From Porpolomopsis calyptriformis (lineage: Eukaryota; Basidiomycota; Agaricomycetes; Agaricales; Hygrophoraceae): DNA of 64,000 nucleotides. The notes below the pieces were generated by a model. That model saw only the letters and a program-made list of their open reading frames with translations, was not told the DNA's origin and made no database searches. The number at the start of each line of letters is the position of its first letter. Position 1 is the stretch's first letter. Made by a program: the position numbers and the translations under genes. The stretch lies in NCBI GenBank assembly GCA_951640195.1, contig OX621165.1, positions 496,001-560,000 of the forward strand. The letters are read 5' to 3'. Positions 36,785 through 49,673 of the stretch are shown here, piece after piece.

Positions 36785-37706
36785 ATGTCCTCCAGATTAC
36801 AGCCCACTCCGTCTCTCGTAACTGAATCCAAAGCCTCCTCGGCACCCGACGACTCAGCATCCTGTTTCCCCTCTCTTTTAGAAACACACTCGTCATTAAC
36901 TCTCTCCACCACTTCTCCGTCTATTCGGAAAGTTTGGATCGACCCAGCATCACTACCTAATCACGGTGATGTCGCTAACATAGCCGGGAATGCCCCTGCC
37001 TACATCAAGCAGTTGACCAGCAACACCTTCGCTCTCTATGGGGTAGGCAACAACGATTGTTTTGCCGAAGCGGTTGGAAAGACTATAAAGTTTGTCGAAG
37101 TGAATGTGAACAAAAATGTGGAACGTCATGGGAGGCTTGAGGCCACCACTATTGCCGAGGTGGTTGTGTCAAAGAGTACGATCATCTATCATCGATCACC
37201 ACTCGCTCACTGCTTTCCCTGTAATATCTAGATATGCTCAACGGGGCCGGGATACTGCATGGCGGATGCATAGCCTATCTCATCGACAAGTCTGCCATTC
37301 TATCCTCTGTTAACCCCCCCCATCGTGCTCATCCGTTACCGTAAAGTTGCTGCAGCACACCATTGGTCGCGCTAGGTCTACTTCAAAGCGTGAACGGGGT
37401 TGGGGTCACGCAAGGATTGAGCATCTCCTTCCATTCACCTGCAGTCCGGTAAGCCTGCAACTCCCCATAACGAACTCCCTTAATAACTTGGTTTCCTGTC
37501 AGAGGTACTTGCTTGCGGATCATCAGCACCTCCGTGTCGCTCGGTGGTAGAGTCATGACCTCACGATGCGAAGTCGGTCAGCTCTCGCCTCTCATTGACG
37601 TGCAACGTCTGAACATGGATTCTTTTAGATCATTGCTAAGAACTCCGGTAGATTGGTTGCCTCTGCTCACTTGAACAAAATGCAACCCACCCTGTCAAAA
37701 CTATGA
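36785..37706 (+). CDS. Thioesterase-superfamily (4HBT, hotdog) protein
   Basis: Five exons (36785-37175, 37232-37289, 37347-37448, 37503-37572, 37629-37706) give 232 aa. After a Ser/Thr/Pro-rich N-terminus comes a hotdog domain. The hotdog signature NMLNGAGILHGGCIAYLIDN leads into CSTPLVALGL, GVGVTQGLSISFHSPA, LRIISTSVSLGGRVMTSRCE and LVASAHLNKMQP. The Asn/His-Gly-Gly of the signature and the later beta strands match PaaI/ACOT13-like acyl-CoA thioesterases common in basidiomycetes. The acyl substrate cannot be inferred. The ATG at 36785 was chosen as the first ATG of the open frame. Confidence 0.88.
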
Positions 37707-38071
37707 CATTCACTGGTGTGCCTACTCTCCATCTTCATCCCATGTTGTACTATTATTATCAATCGATGTACTGGTTCGATTTAATACATGAACTGCTTGT
37801 TGAATCTGTACTAACATATCAGGGGACGTCCTGTGTTCTGACGTTCTCCAAGCTTAGCCATCCGAGTTAATACCAGACCAAATGGCCGAATATCTTGAGG
37901 TTCCGGAAGAGAGTACAGAGTAATTGTCAAATGAACATCTGTAGTCTAGGTATGAATCGCGTTACAGGATAGCCGAAGGTATCGATTCTAAATCCAGAGA
38001 TGCACTTGGACGGTGTATCAGGCCGACCTGGAAACTGAACAACTACTACTCACACATCCAGCTGGAACGTG
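37707..38071. other. Intergenic region
   Basis: These are the 3' flanks of the convergent thioesterase and zuotin genes. Nothing else was seen. Confidence 0.5.
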
Positions 38072-39593
38072 TTATGAAGCCTCCTCCGCAGCCCTCTGCA
38101 GCCTCCTGGCTTTCTTAGCTGCATTTGCAGCAGCCGCTTTGGCTTTCTTGGCCTCGGCACGGGCGGCCTTATGATAAGAACGAGTCATGAGAATGGATGA
38201 TAAGATTCTGATGAGAAGGCACACACCTTTTCTTGCTCCTCTTTCTTCTTCGCCTCCTCCTCAGCACGCTTCTTTTCTTCCTCTTCCTCTTCTTTAGTCT
38301 TCTTGCCGGCTACCTGGCCTTTAGATTTCTTCTTGGCCTCACGCTCTAATTTCTCTTCCTGTTTGATACGCTTGATACGAGGATCAAGTCTTGAGTGGTG
38401 TGTGTCAGTCTTTGGCATAAAAGCAGGAAACAGATGGACGAACGCCAACAGGAGATACTTACGAAAGAGTTAGGTCGACAATGCCTCGCAAGCGTGCAGT
38501 ATCCTCCTTCTTTCTTCGGGCACGTTCAGATTTGTTCTTTTTTTCTGTGTAGCGTTTGTCGTCACGACTAGAACGCGAAACTGAGATTAGTTGGATTTCG
38601 GCAGTGAGAGATTATTGACCTACTTGTCACTGCCCTCATTAACCTCCTTGTCTAAATACTCGAAACTCCTCCAACTATCAAAATTATACCAAAAGTCATA
38701 GAAAGCTTCCACAGCTTCCTTCGCATCTGAGACGCCTCCGAGCATTGGCACGGGCTGCTTCTTGCTGAACCGCGCCTCGCGCTCGAACACTGGTCCGAAC
38801 CCTGCGAAGAACTGCTTGCTCATGTCTCGCCCGGGCTTTGTCGGTTTTAGCTGAGCAGCTGTAGGAACGTCGTCCTCGAGAGACAAATAGTATGGGTCTA
38901 CGGAATCAAATTGGCGGCGCCTTTCGGGATTGAAGAGAATTTCGTGGGCTTTTTGAATGCATTTGAAGAAGGCGTCGTCGTTTGCGGTGTGGCCTGGGAC
39001 ACCGGCTTTTTTGTCTGGGTGGTGCTTAAGAACCTTTTTTCGATCTGACGAGGAGTTGAGGGGTCAATTCCAGGGGATGAACAGATGGGACGCACGAGCG
39101 ATTTTTATTTGATCGGGGGTGGCTTTGTAACGCAAGTGAGAAAGGCCGAGAACGGCGTAATGATCTTGTTTCTAGGTTGATTGAAATATCAGAAAACTTG
39201 ATGTAGTACCTGCGTAACAAACATACCTTCCACTCTTTAGGATCTAGCGACAGAAGCTCATCCGTTTCTTCTTCGTCCCCAACACCCAAGTCGTCCTCCC
39301 CATTTCCGTTGATTCCGTCTAGTAAATTTAACTGCTTGGAGTATTCCTCCGCAAGTTTGTCCTGCTCCTCGAAAGATAAATTGTGAACGACCCGACGAAC
39401 ATGGGAGAGGTACGCTTTTCCAACGGGTAGGAGAGTTCTTTGGGTGGTCGCTGCGTGAACATCAGCACTACACAAGGTTGCCTGGAGGTTGGCTTGCGCG
39501 CTTACGGGGTGAGATTTTTGCGGAAGATTGTGGTTTGGACCAGGTGTCTGGTAATGGGGGGGTCACCAGCGGAATTTGACGGACGCTGGCCAT
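38072..39593 (-). CDS. ZUO1: Zuotin (ribosome-associated DnaJ protein, DNAJC2)
   Basis: Seven exons (39593-39506, 39450-39227, 39171-39096, 39044-38624, 38567-38463, 38389-38227, 38167-38072) give 390 aa. The J domain begins KQDHYAVLGLSHLRYKAT and contains the HPD motif in KKVLKHHPDKK, which stimulates the Hsp70 partner on the ribosome. The zuotin homology domain shows FFAGFGPVFEREARFSKK, DAKEAVEAFYDFWYNFDSWR and RDDKRYTEKKNK. The C-terminus is a long Lys/Glu/Ala coiled coil (rRNA-binding charged region). It lacks the SANT domains of animal DNAJC2, as fungal forms do. Partner of Ssz1 in the ribosome-associated complex. Confidence 0.94.
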
Positions 39594-40429
39594 TATCGTC
39601 AAGCTTGATGGTTGAGAATTAAATATTTGTCTACAAAAAATACCTTTGGTGGTGCACGTGAGAGGTGTCGCTAAGGTCACATGATCCTTTTTTTTTTGAC
39701 CGCGATTGACGAAGCCGTTCCCACCTGTAAATGTTATACGCTGTATTTTTTCTCCTCTGCATTTCTATGGTTTGGATCCTGGGGCTTTAGAGACATAGAT
39801 GCCGAAGTTTTTTCTCTTTCGGTGGCCCGAACGACTTACCACAGTCAAGGGAGATGTTCATTTTATTTGGTTAGCTTCGAGCTGCGTGCCACCTTCATCG
39901 GCAGCTTTCTAAGTGCATCAAATCCGGTTTACCATTCCTTACAGTGATGTAAAACCCGTTACCAGACTGCTGTTGACTGTTTCCTTCTCATGAGCGAGTC
40001 ATGGTCCATCGAGAACGCGGTCATGATTCTGACAACGAGAGATATCATCGAATGATCACAGCATATCTTGGATTGTATCAAAGCTAAACGCACCGACAGC
40101 ATCGATTGAATTTACAGCTGATATATTATGGATTACCTGTGCTCTCCCACACTTCCTATCTGATACAGCTAGGTCTTACACTTGAGGACGGAGTTCCTAT
40201 CCCCGGGCGAGAGCCGTCCTCGATTTCATAGAAAATGTCCATATTACGACTGCGAAAGGTCGCTGATAGATACTTGGCCAAAATAATCTTCTCAATTCTG
40301 GTTGGAAACCTGATTTGAATGGGAAATGAGTTACCGAGTCAGCAAGGAAGAGTGTATACTCAGGATATGACCACGCACAAACTGGCTTATGCTCGTATGC
40401 ACCAGGGAATCCCCTTTCCAGGAACTAAA
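39594..40429. other. Intergenic region
   Basis: No supported gene was found on either strand in this 836-bp stretch. It contains the zuotin promoter and the 3' flank of the F-box gene. Confidence 0.45.
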
Positions 40430-41579
40430 TTAGCTTGACACCACCAAGGTGCCAAGACCTTCGTGTAATGGCAAATGAGCCTTTATGAACTTCTTGGCTG
40501 CAAGTTTGGTCTCAGGCGAACCCGACAATATAAACATGAGGTTATCAAAGTTCGCCCATTCCGGTTGGGAAAAATAGTCGTCTATCCCAGGCCAGTCGAC
40601 CTTATCCAAACCAGCCAAACCTGACAGGTGTATTTTCAGCACGATTTGCTCCAGGTGAGGTGAGGTGATCTGAGACAATAATATGAAAGCCGCATCATTT
40701 GAGGAACCTGTCAGGTATGGCTGATGACCCAAACAGAGGGAGCGAAGATTGGTGTTGTGAGAGAGGCTGATGTAGTCTTCAAGCCAACCTGTAATTTATT
40801 TACTAATAAGAATGACGGTGCTTAAGAATCTGGGAAACTTGCTGACCTGGTGGATTGCGATGGACCACACGCAAGAGCGATCCCAGGTCAAGGTATTCAA
40901 GATGCGATCCCAGTTTCTCCAGTAGCATACCCACATCCTTTGAATGCATCTCACCCACACATTTGAATTGGACGGTGCGCACAACGGGATGCGACTCAAG
41001 GCTCAAGAGCTGATTGAAAAAACTCGCCTGGGACCAAGCCAGTGTGATAGACGTGATACTGGGAGGGAGAGGGACCACAGGTGAATGGTATGTGGTCCAA
41101 CGCGACTGGCTGTACGAAAGATTCCTCAGGGATGGGAATGACGCAAATAATTCGTTCATTTGCGCGGAACTTTCTAATTGGCAGAAAACTATCTCCAACT
41201 CTTCGACCCTAAGGAAGCCAGATAAGAGCGGTGTAGATTTGAGCCTTTCAAATTTCAATGAGTCAAGCACCAGTGTTGTTATATGTGGCAGAGATGTCGC
41301 AATGAGAGGTAATCCCTGGTTCAGCCATCTTTTGCACTTCACCTTTCGCGCCTCGTAGATGAACAAGCGGCGAACATAAGTGAAGAGGTTGTTTGGCGAT
41401 TTCCTGAGGCGTGAGAGCTGACGCATGCTTCTCAGGTGAAGATCGCGAAAGAAGAGAGGCCGGCTGATATGTAAAAAAGCTTTGCATGTCAAGGTGCAAG
41501 CACCTAAGGTGAAACGATCAGATGGTTTGAGATTGTCAATGATGATTTTGTATAATTCGAGGGGGAGACGGGAAGACAT
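40430..41579 (-). CDS. F-box/LRR-like protein
   Basis: Exons 41579-40847 and 40788-40430 give 363 aa. It opens MSSRLPLELYKIIIDNLKPS followed by TLGACTLTCKAFLHISRPLF, a basidiomycete F-box. The remainder has irregular leucine-rich repeats (SLPHITTLVLDSLKF, HLEYLDLGSLL, ISLSHNTNLRSLCLG). Such proteins are expanded in Agaricomycetes and presumably act as substrate receptors of SCF ubiquitin ligases. The start at 41579 was chosen because the F-box follows directly; the frame is open further upstream. Confidence 0.85.
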
Positions 41580-41840
41580 GCCAGCGATGGTGACTGATCG
41601 ATTAGAAAGGCAACAATAGCACAGCGATGCCTTTCTTGGTGTAATCATGGGCATCCAAAAAGCACAGAAAGGCCCAGTGTCCCGGATTTATTATAAGGTT
41701 TGAGAGGGTGATTTTTCAATGGCTGGCGATGACATTGGTATGGGCAGGTATTTGCAAGATTTTTTCGTCAGAAATGCAGCGCAGGTCACTACAGTCAAGT
41801 CTCAACAGTGAACTCCATAAACAAAAGAGTTAGAAAAAGG

Positions 41841-44800
41841 CTAGAGGTTGCGAAAATAAGCATCTATGCCTGCAAAATCTAGGATAATGACACGACCATA
41901 CCCCGTGCCGACGACTGCACGATTTTTGTCCACGTCGAGCGTACTTGGTCTGCAAGAGACCGGAAGCCAACAAATCCGTCGATCCAGAGTAATCGAGTAG
42001 ACCCACCCATCCTCCGAGGTATAACCAAACATCGGACCAGTTAGGTTTGGGTCATCGGTAAACGACTTCTGAGTTAACGACCGTGCAACCGAATTAACCG
42101 CGCTGAAATGTCCTTTGAGGGTTTTCAAATGTGTACCACTGACTGCGTCCCACAGCCGAAGGGTTTTGTCTGTGGATCCAGACACGACACGCGTGCCATC
42201 TGGTGAGAATGCGACCGATGTAACTCTTCCGGCATGCCCTTTGAGTGTGTCTAGATGTTCACCGCTGACACCGTCCCACAGCCAAAGAGTGTTGTCGTCG
42301 GATCCAGATATGATACGCATCCCATCGGGGGAGAACGCGACTGAACGTACCCAGGAAGGATGTCCTTTCAGAGTGTTCAGGTGTGCGCCACTGGTGGAAT
42401 CCCACAACCGAATAGTATTGTCCATGGATCCGGACACAATACACGTATTATCCGGGGAGAATGCGACTGACAGAACCGAACCACGATGTCCTTCAATGGT
42501 CTTCAGACGTACGCCGCTTGTTGCGTCCCATAGCCGAAGGGTTTCATCAAGTGATCCAGATACGATACGCTTGCCGTCGGGAGCAAAGGCAACTGAACAG
42601 ACCCAATCGGCATGTCCCTTGAGCGTGTTTAGATGCGCACCGCTAACTACGTCCCATAGCCAAAGAGTATGGTCCCTGGATCCGGACACGACACGCATGC
42701 CATTTGGGGAGAAGGCAACTGACATCACCTCCTCTGCATGTCTCTCTGAGGCATCAAAATGGGCATCACTGACTGCCTCCCACAGCTGAAGAGTATTGTC
42801 ATCGGATCCGGACAAGATATGCACGCCATCTGGGGAGAATGCGACAGACAATGCAAAACCGGAATGCCCCTTGAAAGTATTTAGGTGTGCACCACTGACT
42901 ACATCCCACAGCCGAAGTGTCTTGTCATTGGATCCTGACACAATACGCGTGCCCTCCGGGTTAAACGCAACTGAACGTACCCAGGAGGAATGTCCCTGAA
43001 GAGTGTTCATATGTGCACCACTGACAGCATCCCACAGCCGAAGGGTATTGTCACTGGATCCAGACACGATACGCGTGCCATCTAGGGAGATTGCGACTGA
43101 CAAAACGGAACTGGAATGTCCCTCGAGTGTGTTCACGTGTACACCACTGATTGCGTCCCAAACCCGAACGGTCTCGTCGAGGGATCCAGACACGATACGC
43201 ATGCCATCCATGGAAAAAGTGACCGAAGAAATCGCGTGGGAATGTCCTTTCAGTGTGCTGACATGTGCACCAATAACTGCGTCCCATAACCGAAGATGAT
43301 CGTCAAAAGATCCTGATACGATACGTGTACTATCTGGAGAGAATGCCACCGACAACACAGAACTAGAATGTCCCCCAAGCGTATTCAGATGGGCACCATT
43401 GAGTGCGTCCCATAGCCGGAGAGTTTCGTCGAGTGATCCAGACACGATGCGTGTGCCATCCATGGAAAACGCGACCGAAGATATCAAACGGGAATGTCCC
43501 TCGAGGGTGTTCAGACGTGCGCCACTGACTGCGTCCCATAGTCGAAGGGTATTGTCATCGGATCCAGAGACAATACGCGTGCCGTCCGAGGAGAAAGCTA
43601 TGGAATTAACCGAGGAGGAATGTCCTTCTATCGTCCGTACGCATGGATTCCATCTCTCATCCAATGCGTTGTAGATCCTCATTGGAAGATCAAGCTCCCT
43701 CCCGTAGGTCTTCTTGATCAAGGCTTCCGGGGGTGTGAACAGTAATGCAGAGTGGTAAACTTGAAGGGAAGAAGTGCTGATGATCCAGAAGAATTCACGC
43801 GTAAAGCGCTCACAATCATGGAACAAACGGATAGAATCGGTCATCACTCGGCCTGGTTTCTGAGGACTAAATGAGTGTTATGTTTTAGAAGGAGTGGAAA
43901 GGACGAACAGCAATTGCTCGTTGTGCGGTACGTAATGCAAGCAGAGCATTTCGAAGATCTCCTAAGAGACTGAGTGCCTCAATCCAATACAATAAATATT
44001 TCAAACAAAACACCCTGACGAGGTCAAGTAAAGTGTCAGAGAACATGGCATTCTCCAGGTGCCAAGCCCAGTGACGACACGCATACTGGAGTTGAGGTGG
44101 GATACAAGCCATGATGCGTGCGGGAAGGTCGTCCACTTCGCTGTTCAGCAACGATGGATTTCTTAGTCCACAAAGGTCTCGTTTTAGTTCCTTCATGGCA
44201 TCCAGACAAGCACGCGCAAGTAAAGTATGTTGTGTTTGGCTGTTCACAACAAACTTGGGATTTCGACATCGAGTTGGACTCGTTATGAAGTCAGAGAATG
44301 ATGGATGAAGGGTTCGAATGACTTGGGTATCATCATCAGGCACTATGACGACAGAGTGAAGATGATGTAGTGTCTCTCGGACTGTGCGCGGCTTGACACC
44401 GAGTAATCTCTCGAGAGCAAGCGAAGAGAGGGGATCTCGAAGGAGAACAATGGTGCCTAGAATTGTCTTGAGGCGACCAGAAAGACCAGGGGATATGTCA
44501 GGAAAAGCATGGTTCAACACTTGAACGTATAACCGATCAAGGCTATAGTGCGGAGATGAACTTTCTGTTGCGGTCGGTGCCTTGCGCAACAGGCGAGCGA
44601 GCTGATCTCTGGGGTTAGAATAATTCTGATCTTGAATGAATCTGATTGAGGTCGATGCGAAGATGAATAGACCAGAAGACAACGATGCCAGGTCACGGAT
44701 ATCTGGAGCAGAGGGCCATCCGCATTCGAGATGATAGAACTCCTTTGTCGAGGCGAGTTTCGACGAAAGGTAGTGCTCGATATCTTTCTGCACGACACCG

Positions 44801-46533
44801 AGTTCAACTTCGTGCAAAATGCATTGCCGAGTCATACAGTTCAAAGCGCTCGATCTAAAAACTGCGGCGATGCGGCTTTCTGGGCGGCTGGTGAGTAAGA
44901 ACTTGAGTGGAAAGAGTTCGTTGACATGATGAGAGAGAGACGACAAGATGACGGATGCGACCCCACTCTCCTTGCACTCATCTAGTGCATCCAATACAAC
45001 AACACATGGGGAGAACGAGCTTCCAAGCATGCGAAGAGGCTTTACAATGAGCTCTTCGAGCTGGTATGAAGGGCTGGCGTAACCGATATCGGGGTTCGAT
45101 CTCACAGCGCGAGTAACCTCTGCTTTGAAAACAGCGCTGAAGTTTCCGAGCTGGTAGGCGATGCTGGTAAATATCAGATTAGGGTTGCTGCACTCCGCAT
45201 CGTCGCGTGAGCAGAAGAAGCTCGCGCCAAGAACACCATATGTTCTACAAGCCTCGGCAACGGTGTAAGCAATCGCCGTTTTCCCTGTCCCGATAGTTCC
45301 GCTAAGCCAAAAAATACAGGGATTCACTGCCAAGGTGTTGGCATCTCCGGATTCTCTCTTCGAAAAAAGGCCATCTTGTGAAGCACAAATACCAATCCAC
45401 TGAAAAACCTGATTAAGAATATCTGTCCTTGTGCCTTCCAAACACCCAGCTCGATCGTGTTTGCAGTTGAATGGGGAAAAGATTGCATAAGGGGGGTTCC
45501 CATCTATGGCATCTAAGTCATTCATCATATTTCGGCTACTAAAAGTGATCACCTTTTGTATCCAATCTTGCATTCACTTGCTATAAATCATGATGTTCAG
45601 AGAGATGTCTTGAGCACTAATGCACTGTCGGCACCAACCTGAAATCCACTCGTTGTGGTTTCCTGAAGGTCGTCTATCTTATTTTGGATCTTGACCGCAT
45701 GTTCCTGGGAGTAACATGAGCGGTAACCCCGTTGCCGTAGTAGGAAAATCAATATACGTCAAGTGAAAACTCAATGGCAAGTATGGCCTCTACCTGCATC
45801 GCAGCCGATGCATATCAGTCAAAGTTGGAATTGGATAAGCGAATAGGCATACTGTAAAGCTTTGGATTGACCATGCAATTGCCCGGATGTGGTCACTGAT
45901 CAACTGTGCATCGTTGTCATGTTGGACTAAGCGCTTCATTGCGTGACGGGAGGCGATCCTTCGTAGCTCTTCTGAGGCTATATTCGAAGTACTGTAGAAA
46001 GATGCACCAGGCGAGTTCTGTGTGGCATAAAGATGACGCACGTAAACAATCGATCGATTCGATCAATGACCGCTGAAGGAAACTTTCCGCCATTCTTAGA
46101 GTTTTCGAGGACCTGGTTGAGTTCATTGATGTGGCTTGAGAGCTTCTCAATGTCCTCGGCGTTTTGAGAGGTGTTCTGCATCATTTGTCAACACGGGGAA
46201 ATCTTCACAGTTAAAGACTACCTTGATGGCGTCTAGCACCAAGAGTAGACCACTTATACCTGCTTGCAACCCAGGCACACCAGTGCCCCCTGCTACTTCT
46301 CTAACCATTCGGAGAGTGGTTTGAAGCCCGCTAATAGCACCAGAACACGCTCGCTTCAAACTCTCCTTCTCCTTTAACCTTGATCTGATGGAACGTAACA
46401 TTGACAGAAGAGAATCGAATGGATGTAGGATGCAACTTGGAATATCACGTGACCATACACAACAATCGGGTGGAAAAGAAATTCGTTTTACCAGGGAAAT
46501 GCCGACCATGTCGCCGACGGTCTTGCTAGGCAT
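41841..46533 (-). CDS. NACHT-WD40 NLR-like protein 2 (NWD family)
   Basis: Seven exons (46533-46222, 46175-46042, 45991-45853, 45793-45758, 45704-45639, 45552-43909, 43859-41841) give about 1449 aa. The N-terminal 230 residues are a helical domain seen on many basidiomycete NWD proteins (VPGLQAGISGLLLVLDAIK, QNAEDIEKLSSHINEL). The NACHT has P-loop SGTIGTGKTAIAY, CVVVLDALDECKE and KFLLTSRPESR. About 43643-42100 encodes 12 WD40 repeats of 42 residues, less uniform than in NLR 1 (for example ALSVAFSPDGVHILSGS beside diverged units). The tail TSEDGWVYSITLDRRICW matches NLR 1. The NACHT/WD junction has an intron at the same place as in NLR 1, both with a GTTCGT donor. The joint between exons 5 and 6 is the least certain. 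Confidence 0.87.
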
Positions 46534-47313
46534 TTTGAATATTCACTCAATCATAGTAGAGGACCTCCGTTACGCTGTCAAATGTGAGTGGACAATGGGA
46601 AGTCACCGTGATAGTCAGGCGCCTCCGGGTTCGGAAAAATGAGTGCTACTTTTCGGGTTGGGTAATAAAATATTATTCAGAACATGTTTTAAAGACATCC
46701 AACGCGCTGCGGATGAGAAATTATCGCGCGCGTTCCAATATATCAGCGAACCCTCCAAATCGTCTTCTTCAGCGCAGCAGGCCACCGAGATATGTAGTTC
46801 CAGATTAATTGGTGCAAAAGTCCACCGAATTAGCCGCACCACGTTCGCACTTGTGACAGACTGTGGTATCGATCGTTCTTCGGGGTTAACCGTGGGCGAA
46901 AGGAAATCGCGGAACTCCGTTCAAGATAACTCCGTCTAAGATAACAATCGAGCGAGCAAACGGATCAACCGGAGTCATTAATATTATTAATAATAATCGC
47001 ACAAACCTCGATCTTGACCGGTGTAGACGTTTTGATCAGCGGGACCGGCCTAAATTTGTCTATCAACGGAAGGAGTTCAGGGGCCATTACACCCACAGGG
47101 TTTGTTTCATGATAATCTGTCAGGGTTTTATCCGGTGCATGTGTGGGCTTAACCTGAACTGCATTAGATGTTTTACACCTCAGGATATTTCGCGTAAATT
47201 TAGTACACACAGTCTTTGGCGCAAGATACGAGGGCTAAGAAGCTTGAAGAAAGACGCAGGTCTCGTGACACATTGCTTGGCCACGGAAAGATTGAAGCAC
47301 TAATAAACCCGGT
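46534..47313. other. Intergenic region
   Basis: The region contains the NLR 2 promoter and the 3' flank of the desaturase gene. An AT-rich near-palindrome (ATTAATATTATTAATAATAA) lies near 46976-46998. No gene is supported. Confidence 0.45.
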
Positions 47314-49295
47314 TCAGGTGGAGGGTGTCGGAATCAGAAGTTCACAAATAGCTTCTCCTCGCTGGCTTTTAAAAAAAACGACATCACCTTCGTCTTCGAC
47401 GAAAGTGCACTGCGTGAACGATCGCCAGAGAGCATAGAGCGCGGGCTGTTTCACAAAATACGTAGACGGTCAAACAATGTCGAATGTATAATTGATTGAC
47501 TAACCGTAGAGTCATAATTGTAGTATTGGCCAAGGATGGGTATGATCGCTTCGGTTACCTTGGGCTGATTATCTACCACGAAAAAGTCAGAGATTGAGAG
47601 TAGACAGCGGCCGAGATAGCGCACAGAATGGAATTAATGGAAAGAAGTGGTGCGCGACATGGTCATGACACATCTGATGCAAGGGGGATCATTTAGTGCG
47701 AATTGGGGTGACAGAGGAGATCATTATTACGTTGTGGAGCAGAAACCGATCAACCCATCCAAAAAATGGTCTATCGACTGTTGCCAGGGCGCCGCGAGCA
47801 AATGTCCATTGACCCTCATAGAATAAGATTATCGATAGGAGTCTTTATACATCGCCAACACACTCACATTACGATAGTATGGAATTGTCGGATCGCTGTG
47901 TTGCAAGTAGGTGAACATGACGATCCTGCGTGGCAATATTGAGGTGAGGCTGGAGAAATTGTGGGCCATGTTAGACTCACCAATTATTGGCGAACTGATG
48001 AGTGCAGCTTGGCGTGTGAGTGTGAACGGTTCGTCCGTGATGGCGATGGGCACTCACCAACCAAGGCAAAAAATAGTAACACCAGACGGACGCCCAACTC
48101 GTCTTGTAGACGAAGATGCCTAAAGCTAGTAGCATTGTGCATATGGCCACATTGGAAGCAATGATAGAGTTTCCTGGGCGCGACATCCACACTTATTAGG
48201 GGATCGAAGCAATTGTGAAGGTTGGGTCTCTTACGTTGTTCCGGTTTGAAAAGGGGGGACGATGGCTTATAATGCTGAGAAGATACACTTATGTTAAACT
48301 GGTGCCCGCAGAATTGTCGTCAAACTCACGCTTGTCCCTGGTGGATATTTTGGGTTCCCTTTCCTGTTGTTACTGCAATGAGGGTTCGTCAACCCAGGTC
48401 AGGGGTGAAGTGTAGAAATCTCTGACATGAGATAGAGTTGGTAACCACTACATTCAATTGTAATGTCAGCGTGATAAGAGTGAATTGAAAACGCGAAGAA
48501 CAAACAGGAATTGTCGCATGAATAACTTGAAGAGGGTAAAGGCGGGTGTTTCTTCCAAAACGTCATGATAGTCCATCTTTACCGCAACTTTTCCATCGGG
48601 AAGCTTGAAGCTTTTACGTGTGAGTGGTACATAGGTTTCCTCACGATCCATGTGGTTTGTAGATTGCTGGGATCAAATCATATTTTGTCAAGGAACCGAG
48701 AATATCATCGACAAAGAGCGAACAGACTGACATGATGCATGCGATGTGTAGCACGCCAGGCAAAATAAGGCACTAACATAAAGGTGTGTAAAATGATCCC
48801 GATGGTATCGTTGAGGAGAGGATATGAAGAGAGGGATCCATGTCCAGCCTGGAGAAGACGGTAACCGACAGATATATGATCTGGAGTGGAAAGCAAACCT
48901 CGTGTCCTAACAAAGTAATATCGTTAGACTTGCGGTTATGGTCATGGTGGAACCATACCTAGACACCATAAACCAGCAAAGGCAATTCCTTGCCAGCCCC
49001 CGAACAAAGTCCACAGTATCACCCGAACCGATGCTTGAAGGGATGACCCGATTCCGAGAGCATGTCCCATCATATGGACGGCAGCCTCAATTCGGTTAGC
49101 AAGGCAATAGAACATGTAGGTGATAAGCAGGTGCCGAAAGACGTAGTATAAGCTTTTGAAAGCGTTCCTTTGGAATAGGTGCTTGGGTACGGCATTGCGC
49201 ACGTCCTTGAAAGTGAGATCTGGAGGAGTGAATGTCGAACGCTGTTTCCGGGCTTCATACTCAGGCCCATCTTGAAAAAGCTGGTACCAAACCAT
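47314..49295 (-). CDS. Delta-12 (omega-6) fatty acid desaturase
   Basis: This membrane di-iron enzyme makes linoleic from oleic acid in the ER. Fourteen exons are needed: 49295-48959, 48906-48899, 48848-48732, 48666-48506, 48447-48427, 48372-48330, 48274-48235, 48191-48058, 47994-47981, 47925-47868, 47814-47731, 47673-47625, 47572-47505, 47445-47314 (421 aa, the normal size). All three histidine boxes are present. HEAGH is assembled across an 8-nt exon, HRMHH follows, and HVAHH closes the set. Other family motifs are [58 protein letters not shown] and the C-terminal [20 protein letters not shown]. Microexons of 8, 14 and 21 nt are unusual. The N-terminus may extend upstream. Confidence 0.92.
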
Positions 49296-49673
49296 CTGGG
49301 AAATGTCTGGAGAAGGTCTTCCACGACATGACTCTTTATAAGTCCTGTTTCCGGGGGTAATACCATTTTCGAAGGGTGACAAGTGTTACGATGATGGCCT
49401 GAATCGGATCTCCGGCTGCAATTCAAGTTGCCCCACATCCATCCGGATGCCGATCCATTGTGTTCTTGGGATGATTTCTCCTTCCAATCGAATCCCTCGC
49501 TGAGATGACCATTTGGCCTTTGTATTACTCGAGCTTAACAACTCGTGTTTTGATACACTCCACGCTTCTCCAGCGTGTTCCAGCGTTTAGGGATTCTCTG
49601 CGACTCTCGATGGTTTCTTTGCCGCTTTAAATACTGCTTCACTCAAGCTGGTAGACTCACCGCCAGGCCCACC
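49296..49673. promoter_or_regulatory. Divergent promoter region
   Basis: This lies between the desaturase (minus) and flavin monooxygenase (plus) starts. It may also contain a 5' exon of the desaturase. No specific site was identified. Confidence 0.4.

Noticed and set aside
37520..37600. A stretch with tRNA-like words (GGTGGTAGAG and a GTCGGTCAG-like part).
   Set aside because: It encodes conserved thioesterase residues (SLGGRVMTSRCE) and does not fold into a full cloverleaf with anticodon and T arms.
42115..43674. Long plus-strand open frames opposite the WD40 array of NLR 2.
   Set aside because: Same explanation: shadows of the repeated WD40 coding sequence.
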